Below, piece by piece: positions 32,628 to 44,720 of a stretch of DNA of 64,000 nt. The first letter of the stretch is position 1; every line of letters begins with the position of its first letter. Made by a program: the position numbers and the translations under genes. The DNA is from Cafeteria roenbergensis (lineage: Eukaryota > Sar > Bigyra > Bicosoecida > Cafeteriaceae). The notes below the pieces were generated by a model, which was not told the origin of the DNA, did no database searches, and was given only the letters and a program-made list of their open reading frames with translations. Location: contig VLTN01000017.1 in assembly GCA_008330645.1 (NCBI GenBank), positions 186,001-250,000 of the forward strand. The letters are read 5' to 3'.

Positions 32628-35600
32628 ATGGGGAAGAACTCGGGCGACGATGCCTTGATTGGCGGAATGGTTGTATTCTTGGCGTTTGTGAGGCGGCGCG
32701 CCCGGGTGGCTGCGGCGAGCGCTGGTGTCGCAAAGCGGTTGACTGCCGCTGCGCTGTGCGTGTGTCGTGGGTGGTCGAGGCCGTGACTGGGACGCCCAGG
32801 TTGCCCCAGTGCGCCACGTGCCCAGCGGCTACCTGCCTGTGGTGCGCGGCGCTGTCGTCGCCACGAGCTTAGCGTCCCGTCCATGTCGGGCTTCGTTTGG
32901 CGTCGCAGTTCGGAGCCGCCGTGGCCAGCGCAGTGCTGGGAATTGTCAACGCCGCCGATGGCTTCGGGTACGTGGACATTGAGCAGGGCAGTTACTCCAA
33001 CGCAGAGACTGTCCGGGCGACGTTTGGGTTCTTTGGCGTCTGCTTGTCCAGAGTAAACTCCGACGACGATGCCCCGAGCCGATCGCAGCTCAATGACGAC
33101 ACCACGACCGCGGTCGACTGCCTCGCCTACAAGGACGCAACGCTGGGGACCCTGACAGACCGCATGCCAGTTGGCCAGCACACCCTGGCCAAGGCTTGCG
33201 CACAGCTCGTTGCTTTCGACAGCGGGCTGGCGATTGCCGGCGTGGTCATCGCCTTCTCAGCGATTCTCATCGTTCCGCTCACCCTCCGGCGAGCATGTAC
33301 AATCTGCTGCTTTGGCGGCAGGGATGCCACCAAGAGCTTTTACGTGTGCACCAGCCGCAGCGTAATTGCCGTTGCGTTCGTGCAGCTTATCGGCAATCTG
33401 ATGCTGTTCGCTGCGATTGCTCCCATCGGTGAGCCCGCTCGGCGCCTCGGAACGCGCTCCTGGCCCCCGCCCCAAGAGCTCCCGCCCGTGCGTTCGAGCC
33501 GCCTCCGCGCAGTCTCTGCGTGCTTTGACCCTCCCCCCCCCTCCCCTCCCCCGCGCCCTGGTTTGCACCCGCAGCGGATTCGCCCGACCTGCTGCTCGCC
33601 GAGCGAGGCGCGCCGTGGTACCTCCAGGAGCAGGTGGCCACCGGAGACACGTCCTCCCGCACGCGCGCAAGCTTCGACGTCCGCGCCGACCCGTCCAACT
33701 GGCTCGGCTACTATGCATTCATCCCCTCGATCGTTGTGGTGGTGCTCACTTTCGGCATGGAGGCCTTGATGGGATGCTTCCGCCCCGAGGGGCTGGGACC
33801 CATCTTCCCGTGTTGCTCAGCAGGCGACGGATCGTCGGTGGGAGTGTGCGGCGACCCCCTCTTCAAAGACGGCGACTGCTCCAAAATCCATGCGGTGTGC
33901 GTCACGTCGTCGCGGCGGACGAGGGACGACCACATCGACGACTGCGCCGTCGACTGCATGCGGATCTGCGGTTTCGTGCCCCTGGGGGCCCTCCACCTGG
34001 CCAGTCTCGTCTTTGGGGTCCTGCAAGCCACAGACTCTGGGCCGCTGTTCGAGTTTGAGGTGCGCGGAAGTGTGCTGAACGGAACCAGGTCCACGTCGGC
34101 AACGGTGACGTACACAATGTCCGCCCGCCAGGGCTGCCTAGAGGGGACAACCTACACGCTTGGCCGCGCTGGGTACGCGGCACGTGACTGCTTCGACATC
34201 GACAAGCCTCGCCAGTTGACGCTGCGTCGCCCCGGAACCACGGACCCTGCTCCTGCAACGGACTTTAGCCTCACGACCATGGCGGCGATCGCCCCGACCC
34301 TTCAAGCCGCGCAAGCCGCGGCGGAGGTGCGCGCGTTGTCCGGCGCCATCGTGGTGGTGTGCCTGGTCGTCTTCCTCGTCTGCAACATGCGCAGGGGCAA
34401 GGCCGCCGCCGCCTTCAAGATTTGGGGCAAGGTCGTCAACATGTTTCTGCTCGCCGCCCTGGTGTTCGGGCTCATGGACTCAGTCGAGTTCTCGTCGACG
34501 ATCGACTCCATCCGGCGCCGGCGGATGCTCGCTGCCCTGCGAGGCGCTTCCATCGACGAGGACGACGACTACGGGATGGACCTCCTGGGCGTCAGCAGTC
34601 CCCTCGCCGGCCCCCTGACCTTCGAGCCGCGCTACGTGGACATCGATTCCGGAAGCTACGGTGGACTCGACTCCCTGGTGATGGGCTTCTCGGCAGCGCA
34701 ACTGGTGATGCTTCTGCCTGTGGCCATCGTGGGCTTCTGCTCGACCTTCAACGGCAACGGCAAGGTCGAGTCAGACACGCCCTCCGGACCAGAGCTCCTC
34801 ACAAGCACAGCAGGCGCAGCCACCCCGGCAGGTGTCGCGTCTCCTGCCAGCGAACGCGCTGCGCCCGTGAAGACCACGCAAAACCCCTACGCAAAGGCGG
34901 CCAGGCCCGACGATTCCTCGGACTACGGCTGCCTTGCCTCCGTGCGAGACGCCGCGAAGCGAGCCGACTACGAGCAGCAGGCGCAGGAGCTCGCGAGCAT
35001 GGTGAGGGAGGTCCGCGCAGCGGGAGTGGCAGGCGCGGTGGAGCGAGGGCTGATGCAAACCCGCCCCAAGATTGTTCGCAAGCGGGCCCACGAGCTGCTC
35101 TCCAAGCCCAAGGCGGCGAGCGACCGCGGCGACACCGAATCGCGCGTGCTTGCGGCCCTGTCCGCCTCCACTTCCGGCCCAGCTGCATCCAGCCCCGCGG
35201 CGGCCACCCCGACGCCCAGCGCGCCAACCAAGACCGGCCCGCCCCCGCCAGAGGAGCCAGCCGTGCCGGCCTTCCCGGGAAACCCCGCATCGGCACCAGC
35301 TCCGCCCGCATTCCCCTACCCCACGGGCGCGCAGCCGCCCGGGCCGCATTCGGACGGGCCGGGATACCCATCTTCGAGCGGGCCCATGCTCCCCTCGGCG
35401 GCCGGGCCGGGCTACCCTGGCATGGGCGCCGCTGCAGCGGCCTACCCGGGAATGGGCGCCCCCGCAGCGGCCTACCCGGGAATGGGCGCCCCCGCAGCGG
35501 CGTATCCGGGAATGGGCGCCCCCGCAGCGGCGTATCCGGGAATGGGCGCCCCCGCAGCGGCGTACCCGGGAATGGGCGCGACAGGCGGAGCATACCCGCC

Positions 35601-35718
35601 ACCCGGACAGTCTGGCTTCGGGGCGCCTGCCGACGGCCCTGGCCCGGCCTCACCACCTGCCCCCGCCAAGCCCGCGCCTCCAGGCGGCTCGGCGTTTCCG
35701 GACAACTTCGCGCTTTGA
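32628..35718 (+). CDS. Multi-pass membrane protein with Pro/Gly/Met repeat tail, unknown function
   Basis: Exons 32628-32687, 32909-33428 and 33575-35718 (donors GTGAGG, GTGAGC) join in phase to 907 residues. The first exon (MGKNSGDDALIGGMVVFLAF) splices directly into FGAAVASAVLGIV, completing one hydrophobic segment, which supports the join. About seven to nine membrane helices lie in the first 600 residues, for example LAIAGVVIAFSAILIVPL and SIVVVVLTFGMEALMGCF. Two luminal or extracellular segments begin alike (YVDIEQGSYSN and YVDIDSGSYGG), hinting at internal duplication, with several Cys between them. After residue 620 a soluble tail ends with six AYPGMGAPAA units and PPPG. The tail resembles Pro-Gly-Met/Tyr linkers of trafficking proteins. 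No family recognised. Confidence 0.75.
35411..35590 (+). repeat. Coding minisatellite, six 30-bp units (AYPGMGAPAA)
   Basis: Near-identical 30-bp units (tacccgggaatgggcgcccc core) encode ten-residue repeats in the membrane protein's tail. Low divergence suggests recent expansion. Confidence 0.9.
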
Positions 35719-36049
35719 CCTGGCCCGCCGGGAGTCCCGATAGCCTTTGATTGGTAGAACAACGATAGCGCCACGCAAATTACCGACTCTGCAGCCTGAC
35801 CGGCCACCGCAAAGGCTGCCAACTCCGACACTCTGCCTACGAAAACAGGACGGCGGCCTTGAAGCGCTTGAGCTCGACCTTGGAAGACGTGGATGAACTG
35901 GCTGACTGAGTGGCTGATTGAGATTGAACTGTGCTCTGCCATGCGGTTTGCCTTGCAGCACCAGCACGCGAACTGCAGCACAATTCCCCCCGCGCTATGC
36001 TGCGAAGCGCCTGAGCACGGCCCTGTGTACGTCGAACTCGGGAGCGGCA
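35719..36049. other. Intergenic, 5' flank of REV1 gene
   Basis: About 330 bp, visibly less GC-rich than its neighbours, with no supported gene. It holds the 3' end of the membrane protein gene and the REV1 promoter. Confidence 0.5.
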
Positions 36050-39000
36050 ATGGCGTCCGAGGATGCGGACCGCGTGGCGGCCATTTTCAGCAAGCGGAGT
36101 CGCCGGGACCGGACTGCAGCCAAGCCCGTGGGCGAACACCATGGCAACAGCTTCGGAACGTACTTTCTCCACCGCCAGCTCAAGACCGACGAACAAGTCA
36201 ACTCGTGAGTCGAGCTAGGGAGCGGGCAGGCAGCCGGGAAATGCAGCCGGTTCGCTGGGCAGCCGGCTTTGCCGGCGGGAGGCAAACGCTTCCGTCGCTT
36301 TCCGTTGCCCAACTTTGCGCAGCGGGCTGAAGGTCGTGTCGTCCATCTTCAAGGGAGTTCGTGTGTATTTCAATGGGGCGTTCAGCGTGCGGATGGCCAC
36401 GCTCCATGGCCTGGTAGTGTCGAACGGGGGCTCCGTGACGTGGTGGAAGCACGACGCTGCCGGCAGGCCGACGCACCTTTGTACCGCGGGGCTCACGCCC
36501 GCACAGGTCAACGAGGTCATGTGAGACGCTGTTCCAACGCAAACGCGCGTGCCAAGGGCGCTATCCGTGCCCTGCTCGACGCGGGCGACCATGCTGGCGA
36601 CGGCTGCATCGCTGTCACGCCTGCCTCTGCCTTGCCGCGCAGGCGGATGCGCAGTCGGCCTCACGTTGTGGTGGAAGCTTGGGTGCATGAGTGCGTGCGG
36701 TCCGGGCGCCGCCTTCCCGAGGCTGACTTCATCCCGGAAGCCTACCGCCGTGCGGTGACTGGGGGGGCTGGTCGCGGCGGCATCGCCAGGCTGCTGGGGA
36801 GCGGCCCTTCTGCTGGCGCGTCGAGGGCAGCCGGCCCGGCCACGTCAAGTCCCCCCACTGCTCAGGGCAGATCATGCGCGGCGCCGCCTGCTCCCGCTCC
36901 TGCTTCGCCGCTCGCCGCGTCACCGGTGGCTGCACCGGTGGCCTCGTCGCCGCCCCGGAGGACCTTCGCCGGCGGCACGGTGGCAGACCTATACGCCCGC
37001 ACCACCACCACCTCCTCCTCCTCTTCCTCCTCCTCGGCTCTCGCCGGCCCGCCGGACGGGGAATGCCGGGCGCCCGCCGCTCCACCAGGCGCCCCTGCGG
37101 GCGCCGACCCGAGGCGCGGTCCCCAGCCGCCGGAAGCCCGCCGAATGCCCACGGCGCGCACCACGGAGTCGGACCCCGCCTTCCTCTCCCAGTACTACGC
37201 AAAGTCGCGGCTGCACCTGCTGGGCGAGCACAAGGCCAAGATGCAGGCGCTGGTGGACGACACGCAGGCCGGCTTCGCGCGGCGCCTCAGAGCAGAGGGC
37301 CACGCCGCGGAGGAGCCCTTCGTCAGCGTGCTTCCGACCGCAGGCGAGGTGGCGCTGGTTCAGTCGGGGAGCCGAGCAGCAGGCGCTGCGCTCGGGGCGG
37401 CGTCGGCAGGCCCGTCACGAGGCAGGGGCAGAGCCGTTGCGGGGCGCCGAGGAGCTGCGGCAGAGGCGCTCGTCGCAGCGGTGGCCGCCGACGCAGACAG
37501 CGACGCGGACGTGAGCGACGACGAACAGAGCCGCGGCCGCGGGAGCGGGCGCAGCTGCAGCGAGGCAGGCCGGACTGCTGGCGCGGCTGCCCTGTCGTCG
37601 CCGCCCCGAGACGGCCTCCACCGGACCCTGCCCGGCACGGCCGCTGTGCCTGCCGAGCCGGACAGCCATGCAGAGCACGCCGCCCAGCGCGACCCGCTCA
37701 CTGGGCTGGTGGAACCAAGCGATGCAACCGCGCCGCTCTGCCTGCTTCCGCGAGCCCCCAGCGGGAAAGGACCGCTTCCGCGGCGAGTGGTTGCGCTGGT
37801 GGACATGGACTGTTTCTTCGTTGCCGTGCGGGCGGCGGTGGAGCCGCGGCTGCGCGGCAGAGCGGTTGCAGTGGCCCACTGCCCGGACCAGGAGCTGAAC
37901 CTCACTGCTGAGGAGGCTGAGAGTGCCACGGAAGCCGATGGAACGAAGGACGGGACGCTGGCTGCGCCTTCAGCGCCACTGGCCGGGACCAACGGCGACC
38001 CTGCTCTCTCGCCACGCGCTGAGACAGTTTCAGGAGACGAGGCCTCGCGCCCGGCTCAGCTCGGCAGCCCCACTGCAGATGTCGTCGCGCCCGCATTTGG
38101 CACCCGCCGTAGCAGCGCGCCCGTAGGTGGCAGCTTTGCCGGCGAAGGGGAAGTCTCGTCGTGCTCGTACGAGGCGCGGGCGTGTGGAGTGCGCGCCGGC
38201 ATGCGGGTTAAGGATGCCAGGGCAGCTTGCTCAGCTGCGGGGCAGGCGCTGCTGGTGGTCCCCTACGACTTCGCGCGGATTGAGGCCACAGCACGCGTCG
38301 TATATCAGCTATTTTGCCGAGCGTCGCGCAGGGTGCAGGCACAGTCCATCGACGAAGCATTTCTCGACCTGACGGGGTGTCCTGACCCGGAAGGCGCGGT
38401 GTCGCGGCTGCGGGCGCAGATTTTCCGGCACACGGGGTGCAGTGCGTCGGCAGGCATCGCTCGATCCAAGCTCCTGGCAAAGCTGGCCTGCTCGGCTGCG
38501 AAGAGGGGGTCCGGGGCGGGCAACGCGCAGCTCTGCCTGGCCGACGACGATGGGCGCGTCGACGCGTTCCTGCTCGGGCTGAGGGCCTACGACCTGCCAG
38601 GTGTGGGATACAAGGCCATGCGGTCGCTCCGGGAGCGAGGGGTGGAGACGATGGCCGAAGTGAGGGCGTGCGGAGCGGCGGGGCTTCGAGCGGCCCTTGG
38701 AGCCGAGGCTGGCCAGCGCGTGTTCGAGGCGGCATGGGGGCACGATCCCAGCGAGGAGGCCGTGGGCGTGCGCAAGCCGCGCCAGAGCGTAGGCCTGCAA
38801 GTGTTCTGGGGGTGCCGGTTCAGTGAGCAAGCAAAAGCTGAGGCTTTTGTGGCTGAAACTGTATGCCAGGAGGTGAGCCGCCGCATGGCGGAGGCAGGGG
38901 CCCAGGAGGCAGGTCTGGCAGAGCTAGTTCTGGTGCAGCCGGGACAGCCCGCAGGCCCGGGCGGCGGGCCCGGCCTGTTGGGAGAAGCAGCGGCGGGCTG

Positions 39001-41332
39001 CACAGACGCCGGCATCCGTGAGCAAGGCAGATGGACGTGGCGGCGCGGCCAGCCTGCGCCCAGACTTGCCGAAGTTTGGGCCGGCCACCCTGTATCCGTG
39101 CTGGGAAGGCGCGTCACTCTTACTGTGCTGCAGGCGCACGCCCAGGCTGGGCGTCCGTACAAGAGCAACGGCTGCGGCAGGTGCCACAGCCACGCCCTCT
39201 CTGCCCGCCTGCCCAGTGCTACCTGCGACCATGCGGTCATTGCCGCTGCCGCAGTCGAGCTGCTGCGCAAGGCGCGCGTGCCAGCCCCAGAGATTCGCGG
39301 CCTCGCCCTCCAGATATCAGACCTCACCGGGCCGGGAGGCGCCCCGCAGCGCACAGCCGGCGCAGGCATCGCCGCCGTCAGTGCCCCGGCCAAGCGAGGC
39401 GGTATTTCTGCCTTCCTTGCACCCCGGAAAGTGGTCGCTTCCACGGCCGCGGCCCCTGACGCAGCTCGCGGGGAGAGTCTAGGCTCTGCGCCTGGCCCTG
39501 CTCTCCGCGGCAGCCACGCCAACGGCAGCGGGCTTGGTTCTTGCTTGCCCGAAGGTGTTGCGACGTCGGCGGACACTCGCGCGCTCAAGCGCATGAGAGA
39601 CTTGGACTGCCCCGAGGGCTCAGCTCGTGGGCTGCCTGCTCGCGAACGTGGCTGTCTGCCGGTGCCGGCTGGCTGGCAGGAGCCAGGTGGTTCGTCTCAA
39701 GCGAAGCGGGTGGCTTTGTCTGCCTCTTGCTCGCGCCAAGAGTGTTCCAGGGGCAGCTGCGTGCCTTGCGACGAACAGGATGCAGCTCAAGTGGCCGTGG
39801 TTGACCTCTGCGCCGACGTGAGCCTGGATTTCTCAGCAAGCACGCCACCCGGCAAAGCGGCTGGCGGGACCACGGGGCAGTCTGCTTCTGGCGCAGGGGT
39901 TGAGAGCGGGTACGCGGCCGCGGCGTGCAGCCTCAACTTGGGGACTCGGCACGGAGGGCCTCGTCAGCGGTGGCGACCTGAGACCCACGGCAACAGCGCG
40001 GTGAGGGCAACCCATGATGGCGACCACGGCGGTCAAGCCTCCGGGCTTGGGGACAGGTCTGGTAGTGAGCCTGAACTACGGCTGGGCTGCCGCGCTGAGG
40101 AAGACAAGGAGCAGGTCGTCTGTCTCTCAGCCAGTGACGCGTCCGAGGTTCCCCTAGTCCTCTCCGGCTCGCAAGACACCTCGCAGCTCGAATGCACAGC
40201 ACAGAGTGGCCTGGGGTCGCCCTCCCACAGGACAGTCGCCAACCCGCTCTCATGGTCGCAGGTCGACCAGAGCGTCCTCTCAGAGGTGCCGGCAGAACTT
40301 AGGGCCGAGGTGGTGCGAACCCTTGCGTCAGGGCGCCGCGGCATCGGGACTTCATCAGAGCCCTTAGCCCCTGCTGCTGCGGGCAAGCGGTCGCTGCCGG
40401 GTAGGGCTGCTGCAGGCGGCTCTCGCGCGCGGGCCCAGCCGTCCATTGTGCTTTCGGTGGCGGCTGCGACGGCAGGCGTGGCCCCAGCCAACGTTGACCC
40501 CGGGGTGTGGGCGTCACTGCCTGTGCGCGACCGCCGGCAAGTGCTCCAGCAACTCCAACGACGGGGCGCGACGGTCAAGTCGGCCATCGACAGGCGAGCG
40601 TTTCTTGAGGGTCGAGCGCAAGGCGCACCAGCAGCGGCGGCAGACGCGGCCTTCCTGGAGGTGCCGCAAGCTGGTTCGCGAGCGGAAGCGAGCGCGACAG
40701 GGACCTGCGAGGGGCTGCCGCCGTGCGGTGTGCGAGACGGCTGCGACACCGGCGGCGACGACGCCTGCATGGTCATGGACCATGTCTCGCTCGGATACGA
40801 GCCTGGGAGCATGATTTTGGGCAAAGCCACTATTGCGGGTGCACAGAGGCTGCGCGCCAGACCCCCTGAAGCGGGGCGGCCTGCTCTGGGCACCGCAAGC
40901 AGGCGTCAAGCGGACGAAGCGCCACCGGCCGGCACTGCGGCAGGCCTCCTGCAGACGCTGGAGCCGGGGTCGGCACTCGCTCGTTTGCTTGGGGAGGGGA
41001 TGCTCACGATGAGCGAGCCAACGGGCGAATTGCAGCGGCTGTTCGAGTCCTGGGCACAAAGCGTCGGCACTCCGACGGAGGCAGACGCTCGAGGCCTTGC
41101 CCTGCTGATGTGCCAGCTCGCCGCCAACGGGCGCGAAGAAGCTGCCATGCGCGCATTGGGCTCATGCGTCCTCGGTGCCTCCCGGGACGTGCCCACTGCA
41201 TTGTGCAGTCGGCGGCACTGGCGAGCCGTCGCTGGGTACGCGTTTGAGCGGCTCGCAGACGCCGTGCAGGCGGCGCGTGGCTACAGGCTGCACCCTGGTC
41301 CTCTTGCATGGATGCTCAAGGAAGGCAATTGA
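36050..41332 (+). CDS. REV1: REV1 translesion DNA polymerase (Y-family deoxycytidyl transferase)
   Basis: Exons 36050-36204, 36323-36520 and 36643-41332 join in phase (donors GTGAGT, GTGAGA) to 1680 residues. Order: N-terminal NSFGTYFLHRQLK typical of REV1; BRCT domain split over exons 2-3 (SSIFKGVRVYFNGAF to VVVEAWVHECVRSGRRLPEA, ending near residue 150); Ser/Ala linker; Y-family polymerase core from about 500 (VALVDMDCFFVAV) through CSYEARACGVRAGMRV, QSIDEAFLDLTGC (catalytic D/E near 688) and SAGIARSKLLAKLA, with helix-hairpin-helix DLPGVGYKAM; little finger; then two ubiquitin-binding (UBM-like) motifs near 1325 (DQSVLSEVPAELRAEV) and 1402. The protein inserts C opposite damage and scaffolds other bypass polymerases. 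It is longer than human REV1 (1251). An insert of about 90 residues splits the palm after HCPDQ. Confidence 0.95.
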
Positions 41333-41522
41333 GGCGAAGCCGAATCTTCGGGAGCGTCGAATTGACGAGCGGATAAGAATGCAGCCACCTGCGCAACCGT
41401 CGCCGTGGATGGGTTAGCCGGCCCTGGGGCCGGGCAAAATGAAGTGCAGCCAATCATGGTGTTGATCCCACAATCGCGGGGTGCACTCGCCCGATCGGGT
41501 GGGGGCACGACTCTCAGCGTCA
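41333..41522. other. Short intergenic stretch after REV1
   Basis: No gene seen. It leads into the repeat-related segment beginning near 41523. Confidence 0.5.
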
Positions 41523-42080
41523 TCAGGGGGGGACCAAAAAACTCGTGTCACCATGCCACTGCTGACCTGCGTGGACGTTGAGAGGCCGCGTGCGGGTGAA
41601 GGACCGATGTTGACCTATATGGCTGAAGTTCGGCATGACGGGGACCACACGGGGTCGCCCGAGGGACGGGAGGGCGAGGTCACGTGATTGAATCGAGCAC
41701 ACACACGCCACTCGGGAAGCGTGCGTGCGAAGGGCACGGGGAACGGCCGGTGAGCCCCACGCGGGCTCGAGCCGGTGTGCCCGCCCGGAGGGCGAGCTTG
41801 CGATCGGGTCGGATGGCCCCCGCTTGCCGTGAGGCAGAGGGGGCCCGTGGTTGGTTCCGAGTCAGAGGGCGGCGGCCGCTCAACTCGAGGGGACAGCAGC
41901 ACAAGATTTTCATCACAAACCACACCCGATCCACCAAAAGCATATATACATACATCCATGTCAGCAGGTTCGGTCGCTTGCGCGCGGCCTCGCTGGAATC
42001 CAGCGATGTTCCCTCCAGCGAGCCTGCCCGTCCTGCCAGCTGGCGGGCCCTACCACCGACAGCAGGCAGAGCGGCCGCCG
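41523..42080. mobile_element. Fragment of a retroelement-related dispersed repeat (copy A)
   Basis: Three short blocks match copy B on the far side of the ankyrin gene: 41533-41559, 41572-41598 and 41652-41676. In addition 41965-42075 matches 45120-45230, which lies in the retroelement-type coding remnant described at 44721-45365. The blocks occur in a different order in the two copies. This copy is short, rearranged and clearly broken, so it looks old. The ankyrin gene's start codon lies about 70 bp beyond its end. Confidence 0.5.
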
Positions 42081-42153
42081 GGCTCTGCAGCAATGCCGGC
42101 TTTTGCCACAGCTCGCGCCCAGCGCTCGCCCGCCACCCGGCACACCAGACAGC

Positions 42154-43722
42154 ATGGCTACCCCTGCTATGGATGAAAACGCAATGGCAAGCGCGCTCTG
42201 GGAGGCGGCGAAGGCCGGGAACTCTGCCGAGGCCAGCAGGCTGCTCGATGCACGCGCGCCGGTGGAATGGAAATGCGACGTAAACGTGAGCGCCTGGTGT
42301 CAGGGCGTGCGATACAGCCAGACCCGCGCCCCTCTCCAACAAGTTGAGCTCTCGCACCACAGGCCGCACACGGGCATCACGGGCGGGCCGTGGACCGCGG
42401 TGGCGACAGGGGCGGTGTCATGGCGGGTGCCACCGGTTGGCTTTCAGGTGGTGGCGCCGGTGGCATAGTTTGAGGGCTATGGTTTGCTGCGAGCACGTGG
42501 CCTTACAGGATGGCACCACGGCGATGATGATGGCGGCAGAAGGTGGCCACAAGGACACTGTGGAGCTGATGCTGGACCGGGGCGCCGACCTGGAGGCCAA
42601 GGACGAGGTGAGCCAGTCGGCTGGGGCTGCTGCGTGCCGGGTGGCGCCGGGCATCGCGGGCGAGCGCCGTGCGGCGACGGGGATTCGGCGGCGTCGTTGG
42701 GGACGTGCCTCGGGGGGCTGCAGGGTCAGCAGAACTGAGCGTATGCCGGGAGGGCTGAAAAGCGGCGACGCCTCGCGAACTGTGGATTGATGGGGGTGTG
42801 GCGTCGCAGTTTCACCGGACAGCGCTGATGATGGCGGCAGCAAGAGGCAGCAAGGACACTGTGGAGCTGATGCTGGACCGGGGCGCCGACCTGGAGGCCA
42901 AGGACGAGGTGAGCCAGTCGGCTGGGGCTGCTGCGTGCCGGGTGGCGCCGGGCATCGCGGGCGAGCGCCGTGCGGCGACGGGGATCCGGCGGCGTCGCTG
43001 GGGACGTGCCTCGGGGGGCTGCAGGGTCAGCAGAACTGAGCGTATGCCGGGAGGGCTGATGTGCGTTCCAGCGGTGCGTGTGGTGGCGAGGCGAATGTGG
43101 CTGCGTCGCAGAGTGGCGGTACGGCGCTACTGCGGGCGGCAGCAAGAGGCAGCAAGGACACTGTGGAGCTGATGCTGGACCGGGGCGCCGACCTGGAGGC
43201 CAAGGACGAGGTGAGCCAGTCGGCTGGGGCTGCTGCGTGCCGGGTGGCGCCGGGCATCGCGGGCGAGCGCCGTGCGGCGACGGGGATCCGGCGGCGTCGT
43301 TGGGGACGTGCCTCGGGGGGCTGCAGGGTCAGCAGAACTGAGCGTATGCCGGGAGGGCTGATGTGCGTTCCAGCGGTGCGTGTGGTGGCGAGGCGAATGT
43401 GGCTGCGTCGCAGAGTGGCGGTACGGCGCTACTGCGGGCGGCAGCAAGAGGCAGCAAGGACACTGTGGAGCTGATGCTGGACCGGGGCGCCGACCTGGAG
43501 GCCAAGGACGGAGTTAGTCGGGCAATGCTGCGGTCAGGGCGGACCTCGCGCGGGCGTCACGGGCGGTCCGTGGACCGCGATGAAAGGGCCATCGTCATGG
43601 CGTGCTGGGTGCTGCTAGGCGGCTCGCGGGAGGTGGCGTCAGCGGAACTGTGTGAGAGCCGTGAATGCTGAGGGCACGTGGCCTCGCAGGATGGCTTAAC
43701 AGCGCTGATGACGGCAGCATAA
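42154..43722 (+). CDS. Ankyrin-repeat protein built from duplicated exons
   Basis: Exons 42154-42285, 42509-42607, 42810-42908, 43112-43210, 43414-43512 and 43690 onward. The first exon (MATPAMDENAMASALWEAAK) is the family's usual N-cap, ending LLDARAPVEW. Each internal exon is exactly 99 nt, phase 0-0, and encodes one whole 33-residue ankyrin repeat (TALLRAAARGSKDTVELMLD, then RGADLEAKDE). Donors are GTGAGCC except the fifth exon's GTTAGT. The sixth ankyrin exon (43690-43788) has a TAA as its eleventh codon, so translation would end at 43722 with about 186 residues; either the last repeat is decaying or that exon is skipped. Ankyrin stacks bind protein partners; no enzymatic domain is present. 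Confidence 0.7.
42608..43512 (+). repeat. Tandem exon-intron duplications, three ~302-bp units
   Basis: Units 42608-42908, 42909-43210 and 43211-43512 each contain one intron plus one 99-nt ankyrin exon. The last two are almost base-for-base identical including the intron; the first differs mainly near the acceptor. Intron identity shows the copies are young. Confidence 0.92.
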
Positions 43723-44204
43723 GGTGGTCACAAGGACACTGTGGAGCTGCTGGTTTCCTATGGAGCAGATGTGGAAGCCGAGTGCTTGGTGAGACCGTAA
43801 CATTCGCTGAGTTGCCATGCATGACATGTTAGCAGTGACGGCTCAAGCTTCGGCGGTGTTGAAGACGCTGGCTGTGGTTCAAGTTCGGCAATGAATATTC
43901 CCCGTGCATTCTGTTCGCTTTGTCAACTAGTGTTGTATGAATGATTGGTGAATCGGTTGGGCTTTCGAATTCGCAGGATGGCAAGGTCGCACTGGACTTC
44001 TGCGGGGCCAATGCCTGTGCGGGTGTGCTGCAAAGTGCGGAGCGGACCCTGCGATGGCGTCGCCGCCGCATCTTGGCTGTTTGGGCGAGAGAGTTGGTGG
44101 GTGACCAGGATCCAAAGCATCCTAATGCTTGCCTTTATTGCTGTCTTATTTCTGGTTGGCAGAGTGGAGGCGAGAATCGCCGATGCTGACCTAGTGGCTA
44201 AAGA
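43723..44204. other. AT-richer stretch downstream of ankyrin gene
   Basis: Holds the remainder of the sixth ankyrin exon (to about 43788), followed by about 400 bp with lower GC than anywhere else in the window. Open frames here are short and show no domain. Confidence 0.45.
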
Positions 44205-44580
44205 TTCGGCTCGGCGGGGACCGCCAGGGTCGCCCGAGGGACGGGAGGGTGGGTCAAACGAGTTCACGCACACACCACACGGGGCGCGCGCGCGAGACGG
44301 TACGGGGGGTCGCCCGGGAAGCCCACGTGGGCTAGACCACCGGGTGCGCTCGCTTCTCGGAGGGCGCAAAACGATTGACGATCGGCGAGGTGCAGCTCTG
44401 CCGTAGAAAGCAGAGCCACATGCGCTCGCAAGGTTTAGCGGTAGCGTTTCGATGCCAACCAAGTTGTACAGCAGCCCTAGATTTCGATCATTTCCAGAAT
44501 GACCTATGGACGTTGAGATGCCGCGTGCGAGCCAGCATCATTGGGAGGGGCCGAAAACTCGCGTAACCATGCCACACACT
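44205..44580. repeat. Dispersed repeat, copy B
   Basis: Shares blocks with 41523-41700: tcgcccgagggacgggaggg near 44230, the ggacgttgaga block near 44507 and the aaaactcg...accatgcca block near 44548, in shuffled order. It runs into the retroelement-type remnant. Confidence 0.55.
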
Positions 44581-44720
44581 CGATTCACAGACTCACCAAT
44601 CACCAATCCAGCAACTCCATCACCGATGAGTCACAAACCGCGCCAAACCCACAATCGCAAGTCTCAAGTCCCAGACCACTCCCGGCACACCGCCACAAGT
44701 CGCCACTCAGCCGCCCCTGC

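Noticed and set aside
36269-36642. Continuous open frame upstream of REV1 exon 3
   Set aside because: It is the untranslated read-through of intron 2 and a different frame of exon 2; the BRCT domain is only continuous after splicing.
41936-41960. TATA-like stretch catatatacatacatcc before the ankyrin gene
   Set aside because: It lies about 200 bp from the start codon within repeat-derived DNA, and no other gene here shows a TATA box; not enough to call a promoter.
42608-43512. CRISPR-like array (regular ~300-bp spacing)
   Set aside because: The conserved part is a protein-coding ankyrin exon plus intron; unit size and coding phase do not fit CRISPR.
43945-44406. Plus-strand open frame with a hydrophobic segment near 44120-44160
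   Set aside because: It lies in AT-richer repeat-derived DNA, has one chance hydrophobic run and no homologous look.
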